DNA of 64,000 nt, taken from Candidatus Lustribacter telmatis. GTDB lineage: Bacteria; Vulcanimicrobiota; Vulcanimicrobiia; Vulcanimicrobiales; Vulcanimicrobiaceae. This document shows positions 8,555-18,609 of this stretch, piece after piece. Under the pieces are notes generated by a model that had not been told where the DNA came from, did no database searches, and saw nothing but the letters and a program-made list of their open reading frames with translations. The position numbers and the translations under genes were made by a program. The stretch covers positions 180,383-244,382 of the forward strand of contig PLRU01000071.1 in NCBI GenBank assembly GCA_003164045.1, in the 5' to 3' direction. Each line of letters starts with the position of its first letter. The stretch's first letter is position 1.

Positions 8555-9901
8555 ATGATCGATCGCTACTTCGGTATCGCAGCGGCGGGTTCGACTATTC
8601 CGCGCGAACTGCGGGCCGGCCTCACGACCTTCCTCACGATGTCGTACGTCTTGCTGGTGAATCCGCAGGTACTCGGCAACGCCATCATCATCCCCGACGG
8701 CTTCGCGAAATTGCTCGTGGTTACGGCGTTAGCGGCCGCCATCGGCAGCCTTCTGATGGGGCTCGTTGCGCGCTATCCGTTTGCGCAAGCGCCGGGGATG
8801 GGCCTCAACGCCTACTTCGCATTTACCGTGGTGCTCGGACAGAAAATTCCATGGCAAACGGCGCTTGGGGCCGTGGCGATCTCCGGCGGCATCTTCGTTG
8901 TCTTATCGATCCTCGGCGTGCGGCAAGCGATCGTGCGCGCGATTCCCAATCATCTCAAGTATTCCGTCACCGCCGGCATCGGTATGTTCCTCGCGTTCAT
9001 CGGACTCAAGAATGCGGGTATGGTGATCGCGAATCCCGACACCTTCGTTACGCTGGGCACGATCGATTCGGCGCCGGTGCTGATTGCGGTTTTCGGCTTG
9101 CTCGTGACGTCGGTGCTGCTGGTGCGGCGCGTTCCCGGCGCGATCTTGATCGGTATCGTCGCATCGACCGTCATCGCCATTGCCACGCGAGCCGCGGTGT
9201 ATTTCGGGCCGAAAGGCGCGCTGGTGCCGTTCGGCGGCTTCACCAACGGCATCGTTCAGTGGCCCGTCATGCCGACCGGCCTCATCGGCGCGCTCGACTT
9301 GCACGCGGCGCTCGGCCTGGGCATCCTCGCGGTCGTGTTCACGTTCTTTTTCGTCGACTTTTTCGACGCGACCGGCACTCTCGTCGCGCTCGCGAATAAG
9401 GCCGGCGTGCTCGACGCCGACGGCAATCTTCCGCGCGCGCGCCGCACGTTTGCGTGCGACGGTCTGGCGGCGATCTGCGGCGCGTTTCTGGGCACCAGTA
9501 CGACGACGGCGTACATCGAGAGCGCGAGCGGCATCGAAGAGGGCGGCCGCACCGGTCTCGTGGCAACCGCGGTCGGCGGCTTGTTCATCCTCTCGATGAT
9601 CTTCTGGCCGCTCGCCGCAGCGATCCCGGCAGCTGCAACCGCGCCGGCACTCATCCTCGTCGGCGCGCTGATGCTCGATGGACTCAAGTCGATCGAATGG
9701 GACGATTATGCGATCCTGATCTCGGCGTTCCTGACCGTGGTCACGATGCCGCTGACATTCTCAATCGCCAACGGCGTCAGCTTCGGCGTGATCAGCTACG
9801 CGCTGATCAAAGCACTGAGCGGTCGCGGCAAAGAGGTTGATCCGCTCCTCTATCTCGTCGCCGCGCTCCTGATCGCGCGCTACATCTGGCTCGCCGGCTA
9901 A
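8555..9901 (+). CDS. AzgA-type purine permease (NCS2 superfamily)
   Basis: 448 residues with about 12 hydrophobic segments. The motifs APGMGLNAYFAFTVVLG and FFVDFFDATGTLVALA are diagnostic for the AzgA branch, which imports adenine, guanine or hypoxanthine with protons. The ATG at 8555 follows GAGGAG at about nine bases. It stands divergent to the adenosine deaminase and likely provides substrate for the whole degradation cluster. Confidence 0.87.
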   Translation: MIDRYFGIAAAGSTIPRELRAGLTTFLTMSYVLLVNPQVLGNAIIIPDGFAKLLVVTALAAAIGSLLMGLVARYPFAQAPGMGLNAYFAFTVVLGQKIPWQTALGAVAISGGIFVVLSILGVRQAIVRAIPNHLKYSVTAGIGMFLAFIGLKNAGMVIANPDTFVTLGTIDSAPVLIAVFGLLVTSVLLVRRVPGAILIGIVASTVIAIATRAAVYFGPKGALVPFGGFTNGIVQWPVMPTGLIGALDLHAALGLGILAVVFTFFFVDFFDATGTLVALANKAGVLDADGNLPRARRTFACDGLAAICGAFLGTSTTTAYIESASGIEEGGRTGLVATAVGGLFILSMIFWPLAAAIPAAATAPALILVGALMLDGLKSIEWDDYAILISAFLTVVTMPLTFSIANGVSFGVISYALIKALSGRGKEVDPLLYLVAALLIARYIWLAG

Positions 9902-9902
9902 G

Positions 9903-10802
9903 CTAGAACGCCGGCACGGCCGGGGTCGTATGGACGCGCACGAACTCGGCGAGCCGATCGGCGAGGAGCCGGTCTTCGATGCGCGACGCGTTCAAGTGCG
10001 CGATCTGCGAGAGATGGTTGTGCCGCGGCAAGTACAGAAAATTCGCGCACCGGCCGTCGCGCTCGTAGAGGGCATCGGTGAGCGCTTTCGCTTGTTGGTG
10101 GAATGCCGGCGTATCGAACTCGGACACGCAGACCAGCACCGGCAGATTCGAGGCGACGAGCCCCGCAACGGATGATGCGGCGCGCAGCTTCGCCGGATCG
10201 TCGCCGAGATAGGCGCGGATGTTCGCCTCGCTCTCGAACGGCGCGAAGTCGTAGACGCCCGACATCAGCGCGAGTGCGCGCACGCTCTCGTCGCGCTCTT
10301 CGCGGGCGCCGTAACCAGCGACGTGCGATGCGCCGGCCGATTGCCCGAGTAGCACGATGGCGCTGGGGTCGCCGCCATGCGCGGCAATGTTCTCGCGCAC
10401 CCACGCAACGGCTGCCGCAACGTCGTCGGGTCCCGCCGGAAAGCGGTGCTGCGGAGCCAGACGATACGACATCGTCACGCCGACGAAGCCGTTGCGCGCC
10501 GCCCAGACGCCGACGTTATCGTAGTACGGCGTTCCGGGCGTCCGATGCTCGCCGCGCACGAAGCCGCCGCCGTGGACGAAGATGACGACCGGCCGGGGTT
10601 CGGCGATGCCGTCGGGTGCGAAGACATCCAGCCTTTGGCGTTCGTGCGGGCCGTAGGCCTGATCGCGAAGGACCCCGATCTCGTGATAGGGTTCCGTTTC
10701 GTGGAACGGCGCGTAGAGTTCGCGTACGGCCAGGATCGCCTCAGGCGAGACGGGCGTACCCATCTCGATCTCAGCGATTAAGCGAGCGATCTTATCTTGC
10801 AC
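9903..10802 (-). CDS. Alpha/beta hydrolase (HSL/esterase family)
   Basis: 299 residues. Oxyanion motif VIFVHGGGFVRG, nucleophile elbow LLGQSAGASH, acid region CVSEFDTP and histidine PRHNHLSQ are all present, so it should be active. The family includes carboxylesterases and kynurenine formamidase-like amidases; the GQSAG and RHNHLSQ pattern is close to the latter. The physiological substrate is unknown. Its end is one base from the permease end (convergent). Confidence 0.75.
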   Translation of the reverse strand: MQDKIARLIAEIEMGTPVSPEAILAVRELYAPFHETEPYHEIGVLRDQAYGPHERQRLDVFAPDGIAEPRPVVIFVHGGGFVRGEHRTPGTPYYDNVGVWAARNGFVGVTMSYRLAPQHRFPAGPDDVAAAVAWVRENIAAHGGDPSAIVLLGQSAGASHVAGYGAREERDESVRALALMSGVYDFAPFESEANIRAYLGDDPAKLRAASSVAGLVASNLPVLVCVSEFDTPAFHQQAKALTDALYERDGRCANFLYLPRHNHLSQIAHLNASRIEDRLLADRLAEFVRVHTTPAVPAF

Positions 10803-10898
10803 GGCTGGGCACTCCTAAATGATGACGCCGTAGCGTCCCATTGCCCGAGAGCCCAATCCTGCTAACGTGAGGGTGTGAATGCCAGCGTGTATCGCCGG

Positions 10899-11954
10899 TC
10901 ACCGCTGCTCCGTCTTTTTGCGGTACGGGCCGAGGCCCTTGAGCGCTTCGGTTGCGAACGATGCATCGACGGTCTGGTCGGCGGTGACGTTGCCTTCGAT
11001 CAAACCGGCGGCTTTGAAGCCCGCCAAGTCCTCGCGCAGCGACGCGACGTTGAGCTTGCCGTCGGGATTCGTGCCGGGCGGAACGATATCGCGCAGCACC
11101 GCGGGGTCCATCTTCGTCTCGTCGGTGAGCAGTTTGATCACGGCGGCGGCATTCGGGCCGGCAATCTTGCCGTGCGCGAGCGCATCGTTATAAAGCCGCG
11201 CACCGCGAATGTAGGCGCGCATGAACTTCACGCCTTGATCGCGATGGTCGCGTACGAACGCGCCGCCGTACATGATCACCGAGATTTCTTGGTTGGGATA
11301 GAACTCGTCGTCGCCGGCGACTTTCACCGCGGCGCCCGTCTTGATCGCGTCGGTCGCGAACGGTTCGATCGTCGATGCCAGGTCGAGCGACCCGTTGCGC
11401 AGCGCAACCTCGTGCTGCGTGTACGGCAAGTAGATGTGCTTGACGTCGTCGACCGTCAAGCCGCCCTTCGCGAGGAACTTCACCAGCTGTGATGACGACG
11501 GGCTGCCCAGCGCGTTGGTCGCGACGGTCATGCCCTTGAGATCCTTGATCGACTTGACCTTGCCGCTCTTCACCAGATCGGCGCGCACGATCATCTGGTT
11601 GAAGCCGTAACCCGGCGGGTCGCTGCCGAGGTCGGCAACGAGCCGCACGTCGGCGCCGCGCGCCACGGCATTGTAGAGACTCGCCGCCGCCGAACCGCCG
11701 CCGACGTCGAGTTGCCCGGTCGAGAGCGGTGCGATCATTTGCTCGCCGGAGCTAAACGTGAGGAACTGGACGGTCAGGCCTTCATCTTTGAAATAACCAT
11801 AGCGGTCGGCGATCCAGAGCGGTGCGTCGGTCGTGCTGGTGAGGATTCCGACGCGGATCACCGGCAGCGCATCGCCGCGCGCGTTCTCGCCGGCACCGCC
11901 GAACAGCAACGCGATCGTCGAACAGAGCAGCAGGGCGGTACGCTTCAGACGCAT
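10899..11954 (-). CDS. ABC transporter substrate-binding protein, NitT/TauT (SsuA) type
   Basis: 351 residues from ATG, starting with a signal peptide (RTALLLCSTIALLFGGAG). Typical NMT1/SsuA features: RVGILTSTTDAPLWIADRYG, GQLDVGGGSAAASLYN and DLKGMTVATNALGSP. It would bind a small molecule in the periplasm for import. No permease or ATPase gene is adjacent, so partners must be elsewhere. It follows the catalase gene by 19 bases and may be cotranscribed. Confidence 0.8.
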   Translation of the reverse strand: MRLKRTALLLCSTIALLFGGAGENARGDALPVIRVGILTSTTDAPLWIADRYGYFKDEGLTVQFLTFSSGEQMIAPLSTGQLDVGGGSAAASLYNAVARGADVRLVADLGSDPPGYGFNQMIVRADLVKSGKVKSIKDLKGMTVATNALGSPSSSQLVKFLAKGGLTVDDVKHIYLPYTQHEVALRNGSLDLASTIEPFATDAIKTGAAVKVAGDDEFYPNQEISVIMYGGAFVRDHRDQGVKFMRAYIRGARLYNDALAHGKIAGPNAAAVIKLLTDETKMDPAVLRDIVPPGTNPDGKLNVASLREDLAGFKAAGLIEGNVTADQTVDASFATEALKGLGPYRKKTEQR

Positions 11955-11973
11955 ACCGCCCCGTATCCGGCGT

Positions 11974-14058
11974 CTAGGCCGGGACGGCCTGGAGACCCCC
12001 ACGGTCCCATGCGCGGTGCTGGGCGATGGCCGCGATGAACGACTTCGCGAGCGCCGCACCGCCGCCGGTGACGACACCGGCCGCGTTCGCCGGAACGCCG
12101 GCCGTGCGTAACAATTCAGCGCCGTCACCGGCGGCCGCAATGGCCTTCGCGTGCTTGAACGCCTCGCGGACAAAGTGCACGGCGTCGCCGTCCGCTTGCA
12201 GTGCAGCGACTGCGGCCTTACCGCTCGGCACGAAGACCGCGTCGTACACGACCGACGGCATCGTGACGAGCCGGTGATCGACCGTTACGGCTCCCCCGGT
12301 TGCTTTGAGCGAACCAAGATGCGGCGCGAGCACGTGAACGACCGCACCCGCGCGGGTGAGCGCCGCCTTCATTGCAGCTATTGCCGCGCCGTCAACGCCG
12401 TCGGCCGCAAGAATCGCGATCTTGCGCGTCACGATGGAATCGGTGGGTTGCGTACCGATCATGCTCAGCGCCGGTGACGTCTTGACGGTTTTACCCGCCG
12501 GCTTAGCGGCCGCCGGTGCTTTACCGCTTTTGGGCACCGGCATGCCGAGGGCGGCCGCCACTTCGGCCGTTAAGCGCCCGTCGATGTTGCGGAGGATATC
12601 GGCCACATAGCGCTCGCGGATCGCCGGCGTCTCCACTTTGGAGAGTTCGAACGAGAAGGCACTGATGATGTGCTGCTTCTCGAGCTCCGACTGACTGTTC
12701 CAGAACAGTTGCGCTTGCGAGAAGTGATCCTTGAACGAGTCTGCGCGCACGCGGCGCTTGTCGCCGTCGATTTTCTCAAGGAAGCTCGCAAAGCCGCGGG
12801 GCGATTCTTTGGGGAAATTTCCGCCGAGCGAGTTGGGTTCGTACGACGCGCGCCCAACGTTGATTTGCATCTGCTGGTGCCCGTCGCGCTGGTTGTTGTG
12901 AAACGGGCATTGCGCCGCATTAATCGGAATCTGATTGAAGTTCGGACCGCCCAGGCGCGAGAGCTGCGTATCCTGATATGAGAAGTTGCGTCCCTGCAAC
13001 AGCGGATCGTTGGTGAAGTCGATGCCCGGCACGACGTGGCTCGTGCAAAACGCGACCTGTTCCGTTTCCGCAAAAAACGAATCGGGATTGCGATCGAGCG
13101 TCATCTTGCCGATGAGCCGGACGGGCACGAGCTCTTCCGGAATCAGCTTGGTCGGATCGAGAACATCGAACGCGAACGAGTCGGCCGTCGCATCGTCGAA
13201 CGTCTGCACGCCGAGTTCCCACTCCGGAAACGCTCCGCTTTCGATCGCTTCCCACAGATCGCGGCGGTGAAAGTCGGAATCCTTGCCGGCGATTTTTTGC
13301 GCCTCATCCCACACGAGCGAATACATGCCGAGGACCGGCTTCCAATGAAACTTGACGTACGTCGACTTGCCCTTTGCGTTCAGGAAGCGATATGTGTGAA
13401 CGCCGAAGCCTTCCATCATGCGCAGCGAGCGCGGAATCGCGCGATCCGACATCAGCCACAGCACCGTGTGTGCCGACTCCGGCGTCAAGCCGCAAAAATC
13501 GTAGAACGTGTCGTGCGCCGATGACGCTTGCGGCATCTCGTTGTGCGGTTCCGGTTTCACGGCGTGCACGAAATCGGGAAACTTGATCGCATCTTGAATG
13601 AAAAAGACGGGCATGTTGTTGCCTATGAGATCGTAGTTGCCTTCGCTCGTGTAAAATTTCACCGCGAAGCCGCGCACGTCGCGCACCGTGTCGGCCGAGC
13701 CGCGCGAACCGCCGACGGTCGAGAAACGGACGAACACCGGCGTCTTTACGGTGGGGTCGTTCAAGAACGCGGCGCGGGTCAGCCCGGCCAGCGACTTGTA
13801 GACTTGGAAATAGCCGTGTGCACCCGAGCCGCGTGCGTGCACGACGCGTTCGGGGATCCGCTCGTGGTCGAAGTGCTGGATCTTCTCGATGAGCGCGAAG
13901 TCTTCGAGCAGCGAGGGGCCCCGCTCGCCGGCGCGCAGCGAGTTCTGGTCGTCGGCAATCGGCACGCCGGTGCTGGTGGTGAGGGTCGTCCCCCTCGCGT
14001 CAACGCGAAATGGATCGAGCTGGTCGCGTGAAGCGCCGCTCCGTGCTTTCTTTGCCAT
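11974..14058 (-). CDS. katE: Large-subunit catalase (HPII type)
   Basis: 694 residues from the ATG at 14058. The catalase core (about residues 20-500) shows [17 protein letters not shown] with the distal His, [39 protein letters not shown] and the proximal R-x-x-x-Y region. After an Ala/Lys/Pro linker (~515-540) there is a C-terminal class I glutamine-amidotransferase-like domain ([14 protein letters not shown] ... [17 protein letters not shown]), as in E. coli HPII. It removes hydrogen peroxide, useful beside oxidases and GMC enzymes. Longer upstream starts are possible but the resulting N-terminus is unlike the family. Confidence 0.93.
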   Translation of the reverse strand: MAKKARSGASRDQLDPFRVDARGTTLTTSTGVPIADDQNSLRAGERGPSLLEDFALIEKIQHFDHERIPERVVHARGSGAHGYFQVYKSLAGLTRAAFLNDPTVKTPVFVRFSTVGGSRGSADTVRDVRGFAVKFYTSEGNYDLIGNNMPVFFIQDAIKFPDFVHAVKPEPHNEMPQASSAHDTFYDFCGLTPESAHTVLWLMSDRAIPRSLRMMEGFGVHTYRFLNAKGKSTYVKFHWKPVLGMYSLVWDEAQKIAGKDSDFHRRDLWEAIESGAFPEWELGVQTFDDATADSFAFDVLDPTKLIPEELVPVRLIGKMTLDRNPDSFFAETEQVAFCTSHVVPGIDFTNDPLLQGRNFSYQDTQLSRLGGPNFNQIPINAAQCPFHNNQRDGHQQMQINVGRASYEPNSLGGNFPKESPRGFASFLEKIDGDKRRVRADSFKDHFSQAQLFWNSQSELEKQHIISAFSFELSKVETPAIRERYVADILRNIDGRLTAEVAAALGMPVPKSGKAPAAAKPAGKTVKTSPALSMIGTQPTDSIVTRKIAILAADGVDGAAIAAMKAALTRAGAVVHVLAPHLGSLKATGGAVTVDHRLVTMPSVVYDAVFVPSGKAAVAALQADGDAVHFVREAFKHAKAIAAAGDGAELLRTAGVPANAAGVVTGGGAALAKSFIAAIAQHRAWDRGGLQAVPA

Positions 14059-14189
14059 CGTGGCTTCAGGATGCCCACACTTCTCGGCGGTAATCACGCA
14101 TAGCCGGGGGCCAGATCGAGGAGGCGCTCGGCCCATAGTGACCCCAGTCGCCTAACGCGGCGTCCCGAAACGGCCGATACTTTTGATAC

Positions 14190-15467
14190 ATGCGCAAGTA
14201 CCGGCTGCGCTGCACTGGATGCGGCGCGACGTTCCCGGACGACGGCGTTCGGCTCGATTGCCCGAACGACCATGCCGCTGCATTGCTCCGCACCGAGTAC
14301 GACGAGCGGGCCTTCGTGGTCACGAACGAGGCCTCGATCAACCGCTACGGGGCCTGGCTCCCGCGCGGGCGGGACATCGCCACCGCCGCCCAGACGGCCG
14401 TCTATCGCAGCGAGGCCCTCGGCCGGCGCCTCGGTCTGGACGAACTCTGGATCTCGTTTAACGGCTGGTGGCCCGAGCGCGGCGCCGCTCTCCGGACCGC
14501 GACGTTTAAGGAACTCGAGGCCTTCGCGGTCCTGGCTCGCCTCGCTCCCGACGAAAGTCGCACGCTCGTCGTCGCATCCGCCGGGAACACCGCCGCCGCG
14601 TTTGCCGACGCGTGCACGGTCAACGACGTGCCGCTGGTCGTCATCGTTCCGGCCAACGCGTTCGACCGCGTCGCGGCGATCGCGCGCATCGGACCCACCG
14701 TCAAAATCGTCGCGATCGAAGGGGCCGAATACGAAGACGCCATCGCGTTCTCGCGCCAGCTCGCGGCCGAAGACGACTTCATTCTCGAGGGCGGCGTGCG
14801 CAACGTGGCCCGCCGCGACGGTCTGGGCATCGTGATGCTGGCCGCCGTCGATACGATCGGCGCGATCCCGGACTACTATTTTCAAGCCGTCGGCAGCGCC
14901 GCGGGCGCCCTCGGCGTGCGCGAAGCCGCCCATCGGCTGGTTGGCGACGGGCGCTTCGGCCGCCACGTGCCGCAATTGATGCTCGCCCAGAACGCACCGT
15001 TCACCCCGCTCTTCGATGCGTGGAGCGTGGGCGCACCGGTGCTGATCGAGCGCTCGGTGGCCGATGCGAAGAGCCAGATCGCCCAAATCGGCGCCCAAGT
15101 ACTCTCCAACCAGACCCCGCCCTACGCCATCGCCGGCGGCGTACGCGAGGCGCTCAGCGAGAGCAGCGGCACCATGTTCGCTATCGAGAACAACGAGATG
15201 CTCGATGCGATGATGCTCTTCGCCGAACTCGAGGGGATCGACATCGACCCCGAAGCCGGCATCGCCACCGCCGCCTTGATGCGCGCCGTCGCCGAGGGGT
15301 CGATCGAACGCGACCGCCGCGTCTTGCTCAACGTGACCGGCGGCGGACGCGCCGGCCGCGCGCGCGAGACACGCGACGCGCGCCCGGCGCTGGTGCTCGA
15401 TCGCGCCGAGGCTGCGGCCGTCGGCAACGACGCCGTCCGATCGGTGCTCTTTTCGTCGCGCATGTAA
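14190..15467 (+). CDS. Cysteate synthase/threonine synthase-like PLP enzyme
   Basis: 425 residues. N-terminal zinc-ribbon-like motif KYRLRCTGCGATF ... DCPND, followed by ALLRTEY; this layout is like methanogen cysteate synthases and their threonine-synthase relatives. The fold-II PLP core has a candidate Schiff-base lysine in RTATFKELEAF, the glycine/asparagine loop VASAGNTAAAF and a C-terminal glycine-rich loop (LLNVTGGGRAGRA). Known members convert O-phosphoserine and sulfite to cysteate, or phosphohomoserine to threonine. No coenzyme M or threonine genes are adjacent, so the substrate is open. Confidence 0.6.
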   Translation: MRKYRLRCTGCGATFPDDGVRLDCPNDHAAALLRTEYDERAFVVTNEASINRYGAWLPRGRDIATAAQTAVYRSEALGRRLGLDELWISFNGWWPERGAALRTATFKELEAFAVLARLAPDESRTLVVASAGNTAAAFADACTVNDVPLVVIVPANAFDRVAAIARIGPTVKIVAIEGAEYEDAIAFSRQLAAEDDFILEGGVRNVARRDGLGIVMLAAVDTIGAIPDYYFQAVGSAAGALGVREAAHRLVGDGRFGRHVPQLMLAQNAPFTPLFDAWSVGAPVLIERSVADAKSQIAQIGAQVLSNQTPPYAIAGGVREALSESSGTMFAIENNEMLDAMMLFAELEGIDIDPEAGIATAALMRAVAEGSIERDRRVLLNVTGGGRAGRARETRDARPALVLDRAEAAAVGNDAVRSVLFSSRM

Positions 15468-15600
15468 CCGAGGAGTCGCAGCGCGGGTCTCCGTATACAG
15501 CACCAAGTCCGGTCTTGCAGGCGCTGGTGCGTCTCGACCCGGCCACTCCACTCGCACCGCTTCTAACGGCGGTGCGCCTCCGTACGTAATAAAAGGCGTG

Positions 15601-18600
15601 ATGGAACAATTCGAAGCGACGGTAGCTGAAGACACTCAGCCGCGGCGTCGCACGAACCAGAACGGCGCCCGGCCGATGCCGGCGGCGCCGCGTCTTCGTC
15701 CCTATCAGGTCGAAGCGCAACAAGCCATTCTCGAACACCGCGCACGCGGCATTCGCAGTCAAATCGTGTCCCTGGCGACGGGTTTGGGAAAATGCGTCGA
15801 TCCGCAAACGTGGGTGTGGTCCAATGGGCTAAAGCGTTTTGAAGACGCGTGGGGCAGCAATCGCATCGCCGGCCCGCACAAGACCGATAACGTTGTTGCA
15901 TGGTATGACGACGGCGTAAATCCGGGCCGTCGCGTGATGACGGACGCCGGACTTCACATCGACGGGACGCTAGCGCATCGCTTATGGATCCGCCGCGATG
16001 ATGGCTTCGAGGGCTGGTGCCGCATGGAAGACATCGTCGTCGGCGACTTTATCGCGATCGGCCGCGGCCACGCAGACTTCGGAACGAAACAGGTTCCGGT
16101 TCATCAAGCCTATCTTCTCGGCTTAGCCATCGCCGACGGCACCGACACAATCCCCGAACGCACAACGCACGTTGCCCTCCCATTGTCATCCCGAGCGGAG
16201 TCGAGGGACAGCCTCGATCGCAAACATTGGGGCGGTCCCACGACTACGCTCGGGATGACAATGGTGCGCCGCGCCGGCATTCCCGACGCAATCTTGCAAA
16301 GCGAACGCGAATCGGTGCAGGCGTTCTTGCGTGGCTACTTCGACGGCGTCGGCCTCGCGTCGACGAACATTGCATTTACCGCCGCGAGTCGCATTCTTGC
16401 AGACCAAATTCAGCAGTTACTCTTAGGGCTCGGCGTGTACTGCGGAATTCGCGCAAACACCGTCACGATTTACGACGAAGAAGCGTTCGAGCTTGAAGTT
16501 GGCTTCACGATCGCTGACGCACCTGCGTCACGCAATCCGAATCACGATGTAGTTCCCGGAGTCGGCGCACTGGTCCGCGAACTTGCGCAACAGATTCCGG
16601 CGAAATATCTTTCTAACGACTTTCGCACGATGTCTGCCTACTATGACCGTACCGGTTGGCGACGGCCGTCGTATCACTTGCTCCGCCGTTGGCTTGCAGC
16701 GGCACCAAAATGTGCGGCAGCCGACGAACTGCAACGGATCGTCGACGAGCATCGGGCCTGGACGCCCGTAACCACGGTCGAAGCATCGACGATTCGCCGC
16801 ATTGACGCCGAAGTGGAAGACAGCCACGCATTCATCGGCAACGGGCTCATCAACCACAATACTGTGGTACTTGCGACCCTGCCGAAACTGTTATCGCTCC
16901 GGCCGGGCGATGTGACCCTCGTCGTTGCACATCGCGATGAGTTGATCGAGCAGACCGTCGAGAAGATGCGGGTTGAAAATCCCGACGCGAAGATCGGCGT
17001 TGAGAAAGCGGAGCGCAAGGCTCCCGAAGATTCGAATATCGTCGTAGCCACAGTGCAGACGCTCTCGGAGAAGCGGCTCGAAGCGTTCGTTCAGCGCTTT
17101 CATCGGCGCATTTCATTGTTCATTATCGATGAGGCGCATCACGCGGCGGCGCCGTCGTACCGCGCGATCGTCGATGCGATTCTCGCGCAGCGGCCCGAAG
17201 CGATGGTGCTGGGCTTTACGGCCACGCCGAATCGCGGTGACGGCGTGCGGCTCGTCGATGTCTTCGAGAAGATCGTCTACTCGATGGATGCGCGCAAAGC
17301 CATCGACGCCGGCTATCTCGTTCCCGTTAAGTCGTATGCCGTTGCGACGACGACGAACCTCGACGATATTGCTTCACGCGGCGGTGACTTCGTCATCGGC
17401 CAGCTCGCGGCGGCCGTCAATACGGTCGATCGCAACGCACGCATCGTAGCGGCATACAAGCAACACACGCCGGGAATGAAGGCGCTCGTGTTTACGGCCT
17501 CGGTCGAGCACGCGCGCGATGTGGCCGAAGAATTCGTTGCCAAAGGCGTGAACGCCGAGTGGGCCAGCGGCGAGACGCCAAAGGACGAGCGCGAGAAGAT
17601 CGTGCGCGACTTCCGCAACGGCGACCTCGACGTGCTCGTCAACTGCGGGCTCTATCTCGAAGGCTTCGACGTTCCGTCGGTTCAGGTGATCCTCAACGCG
17701 CGGCCGACCAAGTCGACCACGCTCTACACGCAGATCACGGGACGCGCGTTGCGGCCGGTCGACGAAATCGCGAACCTGCTTTCATCGACCGAATCGGCGC
17801 TCATGCGCCGCGAGCTCGTCGAGAAGAGCACGAAACCCGCGGCACTGATCATCGACTTCGTCGACCAGGCGCAGCGGCATCAGCTCGTGACGCTGCCGTC
17901 GCTCTACGGACTTCCGCCGCAGATCGATGCGCAAGGCCGCATGACGGCGCAAGTCGCCGAGAAATTCGAAGAACTGTTGCGTCGCGATCCGAAGCGCGCC
18001 GCAAAGGTTCGTTCGGCCGAAGAGATCGAGACCGCGTTGCTCGAGATCGACGGATTCGCGGCGCCGAAAGAAATCAAGCCCACGTGGGCGCCGCTCGATC
18101 CCGATCACTGGCGCATGATACTGCCGCCGCAAAAGATCGCATGGGATAAGTCGGGCCGGCCGATTCCGAACTTCGGCCAGCAGTGGGATCAGTGGGTCAC
18201 CGAAGCGCGGCGCATCGCACCGCACGAAGACGCCGACCGCTTCGCCTCGCGAATGCTCAACGTCAACCCCAAGACCGTGAAGTTCGACTCCCCGCGGATC
18301 GACGTCGAACGCGACGGCGAAGAGTACCTGACGCTCTACACGACCGACGACGTTCCCAATCGTGTGATCGACCGCAACAAATCGCTCCCGGGCGCACTCG
18401 GCAACGCCTACGAACGCGTCAAAGAAATTCTCTCGGGCTACATGCAAATCGGCGGACCGCCGCCTCGTCCGAAGGGCCCCAATGCCAACGGCCACGGGAA
18501 CGGCAACGGCCAGCATCGTCCGCCCAATGGCGCGCCCCAACCCGGCAACGGCGCACCCCGGCGCAAACGCGACCGCCGCGCTCGCGCCCAAAAGCGCAAG

Positions 18601-18606
18601 CCGTAG
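15601..18606 (+). CDS. SF2 DEAD/DEAH-box helicase interrupted by an intein
   Basis: 1001 residues as read, 645 after removal of a 356-residue intein. Extein motifs: Q-motif region LRPYQVEAQQAIL, Walker A split as SLATGLGK / TVVLATL, DEAH box LFIIDEAHHAAAPSYR, motif III GFTATPNRGDG, and C-terminal helicase motifs NCGLYLEGFDVPSV and QITGRALRPVD. The last ~50 residues are a Gly/Asn/Pro-rich tail ending in a basic cluster, probably a disordered nucleic-acid-binding tail. It belongs to the ResIII/RadD-like helicase group; the cellular role is unclear. I chose ATG 15601, four bases after AAAAGG, over GTG 15598. Confidence 0.88.
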   Translation: MEQFEATVAEDTQPRRRTNQNGARPMPAAPRLRPYQVEAQQAILEHRARGIRSQIVSLATGLGKCVDPQTWVWSNGLKRFEDAWGSNRIAGPHKTDNVVAWYDDGVNPGRRVMTDAGLHIDGTLAHRLWIRRDDGFEGWCRMEDIVVGDFIAIGRGHADFGTKQVPVHQAYLLGLAIADGTDTIPERTTHVALPLSSRAESRDSLDRKHWGGPTTTLGMTMVRRAGIPDAILQSERESVQAFLRGYFDGVGLASTNIAFTAASRILADQIQQLLLGLGVYCGIRANTVTIYDEEAFELEVGFTIADAPASRNPNHDVVPGVGALVRELAQQIPAKYLSNDFRTMSAYYDRTGWRRPSYHLLRRWLAAAPKCAAADELQRIVDEHRAWTPVTTVEASTIRRIDAEVEDSHAFIGNGLINHNTVVLATLPKLLSLRPGDVTLVVAHRDELIEQTVEKMRVENPDAKIGVEKAERKAPEDSNIVVATVQTLSEKRLEAFVQRFHRRISLFIIDEAHHAAAPSYRAIVDAILAQRPEAMVLGFTATPNRGDGVRLVDVFEKIVYSMDARKAIDAGYLVPVKSYAVATTTNLDDIASRGGDFVIGQLAAAVNTVDRNARIVAAYKQHTPGMKALVFTASVEHARDVAEEFVAKGVNAEWASGETPKDEREKIVRDFRNGDLDVLVNCGLYLEGFDVPSVQVILNARPTKSTTLYTQITGRALRPVDEIANLLSSTESALMRRELVEKSTKPAALIIDFVDQAQRHQLVTLPSLYGLPPQIDAQGRMTAQVAEKFEELLRRDPKRAAKVRSAEEIETALLEIDGFAAPKEIKPTWAPLDPDHWRMILPPQKIAWDKSGRPIPNFGQQWDQWVTEARRIAPHEDADRFASRMLNVNPKTVKFDSPRIDVERDGEEYLTLYTTDDVPNRVIDRNKSLPGALGNAYERVKEILSGYMQIGGPPPRPKGPNANGHGNGNGQHRPPNGAPQPGNGAPRRKRDRRARAQKRKP
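15793..16860 (+). other. Intein (356 residues) in the helicase Walker A motif
   Basis: The intein starts with Cys65 directly after GLGK and ends INHN before Thr421, the next extein residue, so splicing restores GLGKT. Block A (CVDPQTWVW), a block B Thr/His motif (DGTLAHRLWI), block F (VEDSHAFIGNGL) and block G (INHN) are present, so splicing chemistry looks intact. The middle holds a LAGLIDADG-type endonuclease with YLLGLAIADG and FLRGYFDGVG motifs. These are only about 60 residues apart, shorter than usual, and between them lies a copy of the dispersed palindromic repeat in frame, so endonuclease activity is doubtful. Confidence 0.9.
16183..16261. repeat. Palindromic repeat (copy 3) inserted in frame in the intein endonuclease region
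   Basis: 26-base arms (16183-16208 and 16236-16261) are reverse complements with two mismatches, around a 27-base loop. The arm core TTGTCATCCCGAGCG matches the copies at 582 and 37522. It is translated as roughly residues 195-221 of the helicase precursor, including LSSRAESRDS, a sequence with no counterpart in inteins. Confidence 0.85.
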
Positions 18607-18609
18607 ATC

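Noticed and set aside
14094-15635. Long minus-strand open frame opposite the PLP enzyme
   Set aside because: It is a GC-rich shadow: Arg/Asp/Gly-rich with no recognisable motifs, while the plus strand has clear family motifs.
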